A stretch of 10,027 nucleotides of DNA from Clostridiales bacterium (GTDB lineage Bacteria; Bacillota; Clostridia; Lachnospirales; Lachnospiraceae), in NCBI GenBank assembly GCA_021204765.1, contig JAJPYU010000210.1, positions 1-10,027 of the forward strand. The letters run 5' to 3'. Made by a program: the position numbers and the translations under genes. Below, one piece after another: positions 1 through 5,383 of this stretch (its first letter is position 1; every line of letters begins with the position of its first letter). Below the pieces are notes generated by a model. The model was not told the DNA's origin. It did no database searches and was given only the letters and a program-made list of their open reading frames with translations.

Positions 1-64
1 CCAACAGATTACGTGGTATGAGCACGAAAAACAACTCTGTATTCTGTAAATAATTCCGCTTCAT
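1..64 (-). CDS. Possible start of an unidentified gene, cut by the window edge
   Basis: An ATG lies in the sequence TGATG, so it overlaps the rnz stop codon by one base, and the frame stays open to the window edge (21 codons visible). A GAGG ribosome-binding motif sits 7 nt upstream, inside the end of rnz. The visible peptide begins MKRNYLQNTELFF and becomes hydrophobic. It matches no family I recognise and is not the start of TsaD. A second frame, starting at position 70, gives a 20-residue peptide and stops inside the window; it has no properly spaced ribosome-binding site. The coupled start is suggestive, but 21 codons can stay open by chance, so this is tentative. Confidence 0.3.
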   Translation of the reverse strand, partial: MKRNYLQNTELFFVLIPRNLL

Positions 65-987
65 CAGGCATCCTCATCTTCATCTATAAAGTCTAATTCA
101 ACTGTCCGTCCGTCTTTGCCCAGGGATGCTCTCGGAAAAATCTTTTTCACATCTTTCATATACCGCTCTGCGCCCACCAGTGAGGGACTGAAATGGGTCA
201 GCCACAGCTCATCAGGATCCGCTGCCGCCGCCAGCCGGGCCGCCTCGTAGAAGGTCATGTGCTTATACTGCTTCGCCTTCTCCGACTTGTCCTTCTCGGC
301 ATACATGCCCTCGCAGATGAAGATGTCTGAGCCTTTCGCGTGATCCGCTATGGTCTGGCAGGGGCGGGTGTCAGTGGTGTAGGTGACTTTGATTCCCCGC
401 CTGGGCGGACCCAGGACCATATCCGGAGTCAGCAGCCTCCCGCCATCCTCTATGATCTCACCCTTTTGCAGGCGGCTCCAGAAGCGCAAGGGGATGTCGG
501 CCTCCTTTGCCCTCTCAGCGTCAAAGCGTCCCGCCCGGTCTATCTCCAGTGAATAGCCGTAGCAGGGGACATTGTGGTGAACGCGGAATGCGGTGATGCG
601 ATAACCGTTTAGCTCTATTATATCCTCGGGGCTGGCCAGCTCATGGAATTCTATGGGGAAGGGCAGTTCCGGGGCTATGATACGCAGGGAAGATACCACC
701 CGCTCCAGGCCCCTTGGTCCGATAAGGAGCAGGGGATTAGTCCGCTCGGCATTTCCTATGGTGAGGAGTATGCCCGGCAGGCCGCTGATGTGATCTGCAT
801 GGAAATGGGTGAAGCAGATAGCGTCGATGGAGTGAAAGCTCCAGCCCTGGTCGCGGATGGCGACCTGGGTGCCCTCGCCGCAGTCTATGAGAAGGCTGCT
901 GCCGTTATATCTGGTCATGAGGGAGGTGAGGCGCCTGTATGGGAGCGGCATCATGCCGCCGGTGCCCAAAAGTGCTACATCAAGCAT
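64..987 (-). CDS. rnz: Ribonuclease Z (tRNA 3' endonuclease)
   Basis: Metallo-beta-lactamase-fold endonuclease that removes 3' trailers from tRNA precursors in the cytoplasm. The zinc motif THFHADH is at residues 60-66 (H61, H63, D65, H66). Further metal-ligand candidates are H138 before CYGY, D206 in TTDTRP, H243 in KHMT and H265 in THFSPS. The stretch around residues 154-195 (GRFDAERA, then the GEIIEDGG and LGPPRRG segments) is typical of RNase Z rather than of general MBL hydrolases. At 307 aa it matches the short bacterial form. The ATG has an AAAGGA ribosome-binding site 7 nt upstream. The usual GDTRP motif reads TDTRP here, with the metal-binding Asp kept. The acidic tail EDEDA is unremarkable. 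The gene is separated from rimI by a 263-bp structured spacer, so it may be expressed independently of the upstream genes. Confidence 0.93.
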   Translation of the reverse strand: MLDVALLGTGGMMPLPYRRLTSLMTRYNGSSLLIDCGEGTQVAIRDQGWSFHSIDAICFTHFHADHISGLPGILLTIGNAERTNPLLLIGPRGLERVVSSLRIIAPELPFPIEFHELASPEDIIELNGYRITAFRVHHNVPCYGYSLEIDRAGRFDAERAKEADIPLRFWSRLQKGEIIEDGGRLLTPDMVLGPPRRGIKVTYTTDTRPCQTIADHAKGSDIFICEGMYAEKDKSEKAKQYKHMTFYEAARLAAAADPDELWLTHFSPSLVGAERYMKDVKKIFPRASLGKDGRTVELDFIDEDEDA

Positions 988-1040
988 GATGAAATCCTTT
1001 CTTTACATGGGGTGCTCTGCGAAAAGCGACGAGCCCCCTC

Positions 1041-1057
1041 AAAATGCTTCGCATTTT
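1041..1057 (-). repeat. Perfect 7-bp hairpin with GAA loop
   Basis: On the minus strand AAAATGC-GAA-GCATTTT folds into a perfect 7-bp stem with a three-base loop. Its apex, GCGAAGC, is the sequence known from DNA structural work as an exceptionally stable mini-hairpin. It lies about 54 nt upstream of the rnz start, inside the structured spacer. It is followed by GAGGGGG rather than a T-run, so it is not a typical intrinsic terminator on this strand. Confidence 0.6.
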
Positions 1058-1195
1058 TCGGTGTCCGTTGCACTCAAATGCGACTATGTGCAGAGCCTAT
1101 TGCCTGCAAGCAGTCAAAGCCTCTGTACAAAGTCACATCCTCGTCGCTTATCGCTCAAATGATTTGTGAAAACAAGTTTACCTAGCTCGGGCACC

Positions 1196-1210
1196 GCCAA
1201 ATTCTTTGGC
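1196..1210 (-). repeat. Perfect 6-bp hairpin with GAA loop
   Basis: On the minus strand GCCAAA-GAA-TTTGGC is a perfect 6-bp stem with the same GAA loop as the hairpin at 1041-1057. It starts about 40 nt downstream of the rimI stop and is preceded by an A-rich run (AAAGAAAAAAG). On the plus strand that run would read as a T-rich tail, so it could act as a weak terminator for plus-strand transcription. On the minus strand, where the genes lie, no T-run follows. Confidence 0.45.
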
Positions 1211-1250
1211 AAACCGTTACTTTTTTCTTTATATTTACATACGTGGCGGC

Positions 1251-1697
1251 TTATAGCTTGCAGAGCATCATCAGGGCGTCCTCCGTCGGCATGCGATAAA
1301 AATCGTGGCGGATGCCGCAGGAGTCGAAACCATGCTTTATGTAGAGGCTCTGAGCGGGGGTATTGGACTGCCGAACTTCGAGAAAGATTTGTCGTACTCC
1401 CTGGGAATAGGCCAATTCCTTGATTTTGGTTATTAACTGGTTGGCTATTCCCCTGCGCCTGCACTTTGCCGCTACGGCAATATTGGAAATGTCCGCCTCG
1501 TCAGCAAAGGTATACAGGCCACAATATCCTACGATATCACCGTCTTCTTCTGCTACCAGGAAGATGTTGGTCTTCTGTCTGATGGCGTCAGCGAAACCTC
1601 TCTCGGTCCAGGGCTCGGAGAAGGTCTCCGCTTCCAAGGCGGCCGCCTGGGGGATATCGGCCTCCGTCATGTTCCTTATTATATAGGTAGTATTCAT
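1251..1697 (-). CDS. rimI: Ribosomal protein S18 alanine N-acetyltransferase RimI
   Basis: GNAT-family acetyltransferase, expected to acetylate the N-terminal alanine of ribosomal protein S18 using acetyl-CoA. The acetyl-CoA pyrophosphate loop is seen as RRRGIA (residues 80-85). The RimI-type segment LEVRQSN follows at 106-112. E107 and Y119 have the 12-residue spacing of the catalytic Glu and Tyr described for Salmonella RimI. The C-terminal HDFYRMPTEDALMM resembles the RimI ending in which an aromatic pair precedes an EDA motif. The length of 148 aa is normal. The start at 1697 gives the usual N-terminal strand before MTEADIP; the ribosome-binding site is weak (GTGAG). The gene follows tsaB after 58 bp that include a promoter-like sequence. 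GNAT paralogues are common, but the position after tsaE-tsaB strongly favours RimI. Confidence 0.88.
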   Translation of the reverse strand: MNTTYIIRNMTEADIPQAAALEAETFSEPWTERGFADAIRQKTNIFLVAEEDGDIVGYCGLYTFADEADISNIAVAAKCRRRGIANQLITKIKELAYSQGVRQIFLEVRQSNTPAQSLYIKHGFDSCGIRHDFYRMPTEDALMMLCKL

Positions 1698-1728
1698 GTC
1701 AGTCTCACGTTATATTCAAGACTACGTT

Positions 1729-1737
1729 ATTATAACA
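1729..1737 (-). promoter_or_regulatory. Candidate extended -10 promoter for rimI
   Basis: In the tsaB-rimI gap the minus strand reads TGTTATAAT, a perfect TGnTATAAT extended -10 element. It would start transcription about 25 nt before the rimI ATG. I see no good -35 hexamer at 16-18 bp upstream, which extended -10 promoters can tolerate. The gap is short (58 bp) and AT-rich, so a chance match is possible. If real, it would let rimI be expressed apart from the genes upstream. Confidence 0.45.
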
Positions 1738-1755
1738 TAGTTGTCTCCAATTTCC

Positions 1756-2484
1756 TTATTTATCAGCTTTCTCGGCTGCTTCCCGGGCGAGGCGTTCTTT
1801 GCGCTCTCTCTCGGCCTGGGACATGCGCAGATAGTCGGGGTGATGCTCTGCCGCCGTCTCCGTTTTTCCCTCTCTCGCATACAAAAGTCCCAGATACGCC
1901 ACGGCTCCGGCACGCTGTTTATTCATATGGGTCGGGGCGAAGCGGTAGGACACAGCGCAATGTTCCCTGATATACCCGGAAAAGACCGGCACGCCGTCTC
2001 CCAAAAAGACCACCGGCCGGCCGATATCATTTATCTGTCCGATGATCTCATCTATGCCCACGGCGCACTGTTGCCTTATTATCTCCATCCCACCGTCTGC
2101 GAAGCGGTATATCCCGGTGTAGGTCTGATTTCTCCTGGCATCCATGATTGGGCAGACCAGATCGGCACAACCCCAGAGGTTCATGGCCAGGGCGTCCACC
2201 GTGGGCACATGCACCAGAGGAGTGTCCAGTGCCATCCCCAGTCCCTTGGCCGTGGCCGACCCGATCCGCAGGCCCGTATACGACCCGGGTCCCGCCGATA
2301 CCGCAATAGCATCCACCGTCGTTAGGTCCAGCTCGATCATCTTCGCCACCTCATCCAGCATAGGCAGCAGCGTCTGGGAGTGGGTCTTCTTGTAATTCAC
2401 GGTATACTCCCCCAGCAGATTGTCATCCTCTATGACCGCAACACTGGCGACCAGACCCGAACTCTCTATAGCCAAAATCTTCAT
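1756..2484 (-). CDS. tsaB: tRNA threonylcarbamoyladenosine biosynthesis protein TsaB
   Basis: Non-catalytic ASKHA-fold partner of TsaD in the TsaB-TsaD-TsaE complex that puts t6A at position 37 of ANN-decoding tRNAs. The N-terminal MKILAIESSG with the following strand is the family signature. GPGSYTGLRIG (65-75) and MDARRNQTY (114-122) are other conserved blocks. At 242 aa it is a normal length. The C-terminal 25 residues are highly charged (ERERKERLAREAAEKADK) and probably helical. The start codon lies inside tsaE, whose frame runs on for 62 nt past this ATG. The best ribosome-binding motif, AAGGA, sits about 12 nt upstream, which is rather far, so translational coupling to tsaE is plausible. 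TsaD is not in the window. Confidence 0.93.
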   Translation of the reverse strand: MKILAIESSGLVASVAVIEDDNLLGEYTVNYKKTHSQTLLPMLDEVAKMIELDLTTVDAIAVSAGPGSYTGLRIGSATAKGLGMALDTPLVHVPTVDALAMNLWGCADLVCPIMDARRNQTYTGIYRFADGGMEIIRQQCAVGIDEIIGQINDIGRPVVFLGDGVPVFSGYIREHCAVSYRFAPTHMNKQRAGAVAYLGLLYAREGKTETAAEHHPDYLRMSQAERERKERLAREAAEKADK

Positions 2485-2902
2485 TACTAATTGTTATCCT
2501 TCTATACTCAAAACCCTTGTCTAAATTCTTCTCTATTTTTACTTCCCGGCAATTACCCGGGAGCAGCTCGCGGATCCGGTCCGCCCACTCCACGATGCAC
2601 ACGCCTTCCCCGAAGAAAAACTCCTCGTACCCTATCTCCTCCATCTCATCGGGATCCTCGATACGGTATACATCGAAATGATACAGCGGCAGCCGCCCAT
2701 CCTCGTATATCTGCAGAATAGTAAAAGTGGGGCTGTTAACCGGCCCCTCTATACCAAGCCCATGGGCAAAGCCCTGGGTAAACACGGTCTTTCCGACCCC
2801 CAGATCCCCCACCAGGGAAAATATATCCCCCGGCGAGGCTGCCTTTCCCAGCCGTTCTCCCAGAATATAGGTCTCCTCAGGGGACAAAGTCTCAACTGTC
2901 AT
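2423..2902 (-). CDS. tsaE: tRNA threonylcarbamoyladenosine biosynthesis ATPase TsaE
   Basis: Small P-loop ATPase that drives the t6A synthesis cycle with TsaB and TsaD. Walker A is GDLGVGKT (32-39). SPTF (57-60), HFDVYR (75-80) and EWADR (105-109) are the other family blocks. The length of 159 aa is typical. The start overlaps the DUF975 stop as ATGA, with GAGGG 6 nt upstream. The last 20 residues (140-159), which include GSGRQCCGHRG, are read from DNA that also encodes the start of TsaB in another frame. They lie beyond the final conserved strand (RRITI), so they may be a dispensable extension. A TAATG stop/start sequence is present at 2486-2482 but out of frame for tsaE, which hints that an ancestral stop was bypassed. 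Confidence 0.93.
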   Translation of the reverse strand: MTVETLSPEETYILGERLGKAASPGDIFSLVGDLGVGKTVFTQGFAHGLGIEGPVNSPTFTILQIYEDGRLPLYHFDVYRIEDPDEMEEIGYEEFFFGEGVCIVEWADRIRELLPGNCREVKIEKNLDKGFEYRRITISNEDFGYREFGSGRQCCGHRG

Positions 2903-3714
2903 AGCGATCCCTCATTTTCATAAGTCTGGTAAGGCTGGCCGTTATCCTGCCGGGGTCCTGCACTTCCATAGCCCTGAGATCCTGCGCTGCCGTAGGTCTG
3001 CTGAGAGGCAGGCAGGAGTGAGATGTAGAAGCAGGCCAGGCTCTGCTTTATGTAAGGAATGATCCAGAGCATCCCGATAAAGAAGGTCAGCACGGAAAAG
3101 AGCACCCACCCTATAAAAGACAACTCCAGAACAAAGAGCCTCCCCCTGTTCCCCCGCATCAGGACTCGGCTGTTCCTTATGCCGTCCATTACTTTCAGAT
3201 TCTCCTGATCCAGCAGGCAGTATACCGCCATGGACCAGGACAGATATATGACTATCCAGATGATCACGCCGACAATAAGCAGCGCAACACCTATAAAGGC
3301 CGGGATATTCGCCCGTCCGACCAGCACAGGCCTGATCGAGGCTAAAACCATAACAATGATCCCCGGAGCGATACATATAAGGCACACGACGATCACCAGT
3401 ATCTCGTATCCTATGAACCTGCCCGGATGATTCCTGAAAACAAGGAACACATCCCTTGCGATGGCCTGCTGTCCCCTGGCCAGCCGCAGCTGGACGTACT
3501 CATATCCCACCTGCGTCAATATACCGACTATCAGGAAAAGTATATATCCGACGATCCCCACAAGCAGGGATCCCACTCTGCCTGCGGTCATAAGCGAGGC
3601 AAAATAGCTGGCGATGATGCTGGCTATTCCGACCAGTATCAACGCCCCGATGGCGCAGCGGTAATGTCCCAGAAGATTATGCCTTGCAATGTTCTTTATC
3701 TGTTTTCTGCTCAT
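2899..3714 (-). CDS. DUF975 family integral membrane protein
   Basis: Polytopic membrane protein of unknown function. Five or so hydrophobic segments are visible at roughly residues 20-41, 47-68, 100-121, 136-158 and 193-215. The stretch SRVLMRGNRGRLF followed by LELSFIGW and IIPY (182-211) is the DUF975 signature. The N-terminal RKQIKNIARHNLLGHY matches the usual amphipathic start. The C-terminal tail from about 236 is polar and low-complexity, with two YGSAG units (241-245 and 249-253 region), and is probably cytoplasmic. The gene follows the DUF4190-like gene by 9 nt, with a ribosome-binding site (AAGGGAG) merging into that gene's stop, and ends in an ATGA overlap with tsaE. It is therefore likely co-transcribed with both. 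No catalytic motif is seen; a role cannot be assigned. Confidence 0.82.
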   Translation of the reverse strand: MSRKQIKNIARHNLLGHYRCAIGALILVGIASIIASYFASLMTAGRVGSLLVGIVGYILFLIVGILTQVGYEYVQLRLARGQQAIARDVFLVFRNHPGRFIGYEILVIVVCLICIAPGIIVMVLASIRPVLVGRANIPAFIGVALLIVGVIIWIVIYLSWSMAVYCLLDQENLKVMDGIRNSRVLMRGNRGRLFVLELSFIGWVLFSVLTFFIGMLWIIPYIKQSLACFYISLLPASQQTYGSAGSQGYGSAGPRQDNGQPYQTYENEGSL

Positions 3715-3723
3715 ATTTCTCCC

Positions 3724-4107
3724 TTATAAAAGATTTCCTGAACTGCTGCCCGTCCCATAAAACTGCTGCAGGAACATATTGTAATAATTCTGGATGCTGC
3801 CGTAATTTACTATGACTGTGCGGAAAGATACAATGATCATGACAATACCTATAAGCAGGGCAACCAGCCCGATGATCATCCCGTACCTGGCCTGCTTGCA
3901 GGGCTTATCCGCAGCTCCCTTCGAGAGAAAGCCGAACAATATCCCCAGCGCCCCGAACATGATGCCGAACCATCCCGTCTCGCACAGCACCAGCCCTATG
4001 ATCCCGCAGGCCAGCCCCGCCGCCGCCATAGTCGACATATTCCTCACAGGCGGTCTCTCGAATTGATCCTCCGGATCTCCGAATCTGTTTTCGTTGGGAT
4101 TATACAT
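3724..4107 (-). CDS. Small DUF4190-like membrane protein
   Basis: A 127-residue protein with a polar N-terminus rich in N, D, E and P (residues 1-22). A Gly/Ala-rich hydrophobic hairpin follows at about 25-62, with a CETGW turn, and then a third membrane segment (about 75-95). The tail is short, rich in Tyr and Gln, and ends in GSSSGNLL. The layout, with a repeated G-x-x-x-G-rich membrane pair, resembles DUF4190-type proteins, but I assign this by pattern only. The start has a good ribosome-binding site (GAGAGGTG, 5 nt before ATG). It lies 82 bp after hom and 9 nt before the DUF975 gene, so the two membrane proteins may work together. Function unknown. Confidence 0.7.
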   Translation of the reverse strand: MYNPNENRFGDPEDQFERPPVRNMSTMAAAGLACGIIGLVLCETGWFGIMFGALGILFGFLSKGAADKPCKQARYGMIIGLVALLIGIVMIIVSFRTVIVNYGSIQNYYNMFLQQFYGTGSSSGNLL

Positions 4108-4189
4108 ACCAACACCTCTCTCTATAGCTATCCACAGCGTAAATGGAGTTCCTCACTGACTGTACAATTTGAGGCAGCTCCCTGATCAT

Positions 4190-5383
4190 TTATCTCATAC
4201 GTATTGATTTTATGATCCCCGGCAGTCCCGCAGATCTGGCCTCAAATTCGTACCCGTCCATCACAGGCGTGATAAATGCCGTCTCTCCCTCGGAGGACAC
4301 GAAGGTCACCGGGCCGAAGGCTTCCTCCACAGTCTTTGCCGAATCCGCTGTCCGCACAAAATACTGGTACTTTAAGCACCTGCAGTCCGCCAACTCCATC
4401 TTCTCGGCTGTCCACTGGAGAGTGATGCTCACATTCTTATGCCGGACTATATCCACCACATCCGCCACTACAGCGCTGGCTGTGGGAAGCTTTCCGGCTC
4501 CGCTGCCGTAGAACATGGCGTCACCCAGCATATTTCCTTTCACGAAAATAGCATTAAACACCCCATCCACTCCATGAAGCGGACTGCTGGGAGCCAACAG
4601 GAAAGGTGCTACCAGGGCACAGTATTTATCCCCGACTTTGAAGCTGGAGGCGATAAGCTTTATCTTCCTCCCCAGGGCCGTGGCGTATTTTATATCCGTG
4701 GCTGTGATATTTGATATGCCCTCCGTGGGAATATCCTCGTAGTCCACGGTTTTCCCGCAGATGAGGGAAGTGAGTATGGCTATCTTCCGGCAGGCGTCAT
4801 AGCCCTCTATATCCGCCGTAGGATCAGCCTCGGCGAAGCCTTTCGCCTGGGCATCCTTTAAGACTTCAACGAATTCCGAACCCTCCTCGGTCATCTCCGT
4901 CATCATATAGTTGGTGGTACCGTTTAAGATGCCGGAGATCTCCTCTATGACATCGGCGGTAAGGCAGCTGTTTAAGGGCCGTATGATAGGGATCCCGCCG
5001 CCGACGCTGGCCTCAAAGAGGCAGTTTAAGCTCCTCTCCTGGGCCAGGGCGATGAGCTCCGGACCGTATTTGGCGATAAGAGCCTTGTTGGATGTGGCAA
5101 AGTGTTTCCCCGCCAGAATGGCGTTCCTTGCGAAAGTATGGGCCGGTTCCTCGCCTCCCATGGCCTCCACCACTATCATTATTTCCGGGTCGGAGCGGAT
5201 GATCTCATAGTCGTGGACTATGCGGTCCTCATAAGGATCCCCGGGGAATTCCCGCAGATCCAGGATGTATTTTACCGAAATCTCCTCACCGGCTCTCCTG
5301 GTGATAATTCCCCTGTTTTTCTCCAGTACCTCCACGACACCGGATCCTATGGTGCCGTATCCCAACACTGCTATCTTTATCAT
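4190..5383 (-). CDS. hom: Homoserine dehydrogenase
   Basis: NAD(P)H-dependent reduction of aspartate semialdehyde to homoserine, the branch point to threonine and methionine. The Rossmann loop is GYGTIGSGVV (8-17). TSNKAL carries K100, EASVGGGIPII is at 124-134 and GILNGTTNYM at 151-160. Matched by motif to the yeast enzyme, E185 (FAEADP), D196 and K200 (GYDACRK) are the catalytic candidates. The start overlaps the prfB stop as ATGA, with AGGAG 5 nt upstream. At 397 aa it is shorter than the roughly 430 aa of the Bacillus enzyme. The region after about 328 keeps the strand-helix outline of an ACT domain (KYQYFVRTADSAKTVEEAFG) but lacks the D-x-P-G-V ligand loop of a typical ACT domain, so threonine feedback may be altered. 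No thr or asd gene is adjacent. Confidence 0.94.
   Translation of the reverse strand: MIKIAVLGYGTIGSGVVEVLEKNRGIITRRAGEEISVKYILDLREFPGDPYEDRIVHDYEIIRSDPEIMIVVEAMGGEEPAHTFARNAILAGKHFATSNKALIAKYGPELIALAQERSLNCLFEASVGGGIPIIRPLNSCLTADVIEEISGILNGTTNYMMTEMTEEGSEFVEVLKDAQAKGFAEADPTADIEGYDACRKIAILTSLICGKTVDYEDIPTEGISNITATDIKYATALGRKIKLIASSFKVGDKYCALVAPFLLAPSSPLHGVDGVFNAIFVKGNMLGDAMFYGSGAGKLPTASAVVADVVDIVRHKNVSITLQWTAEKMELADCRCLKYQYFVRTADSAKTVEEAFGPVTFVSSEGETAFITPVMDGYEFEARSAGLPGIIKSIRMR

Larger units (their letters stand above)
988..1250. repeat. Structured intergenic element, candidate dispersed repeat
   Basis: This 263-bp gap between rimI and rnz holds no credible gene but an unusual density of symmetry. 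Perfect 10-bp arms AAGCGACGAG (minus strand, 1149-1140) and CTCGTCGCTT (1033-1024) enclose about 106 bases. The 7-bp arms GCTCTGC (1096-1090) and GCAGAGC (1020-1014) form a second pair. Two short perfect hairpins with GAA loops lie at 1196-1210 and 1041-1057. The motif CATTTGAG occurs at 1161-1154 and 1080-1073, with a variant CATTTTGAG at 1046-1038. All other gaps in the window are about 105 bp or less. The architecture suggests a small non-autonomous repeat or decayed mobile element inserted between the two genes. That is inference: only one copy is in view and no target-site duplication was identified. Confidence 0.45.

Noticed and set aside
643..1185. 180-codon plus-strand frame
   Set aside because: It is antisense to the well-supported rnz gene and runs into the non-coding spacer; no homology is recognisable.
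1114..1464. 116-codon minus-strand frame spanning the end of rimI and the structured spacer
   Set aside because: Its first part is an out-of-frame reading of rimI and its last part translates the repeat-like spacer. It has no ribosome-binding site or domain.
2485..2498. GGATAACAATT, like half of the lac operator
   Set aside because: It lies within the coding end of tsaE; a match of this length is expected by chance and there is no LacI-type gene or sugar operon nearby.
4145..4183. Imperfect hairpin after hom (GAG..CCTCA / TGAGG..CTC)
   Set aside because: The stem is short and interrupted and no T-run follows, so I do not call it a terminator.
4100..4189. 29-codon minus-strand ORF starting directly after the hom stop (TAAATG)
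   Set aside because: No ribosome-binding site precedes it, the peptide is not recognisable, and it overlaps the start and ribosome-binding site of the DUF4190-like gene. A coupled leader peptide is possible but unsupported.
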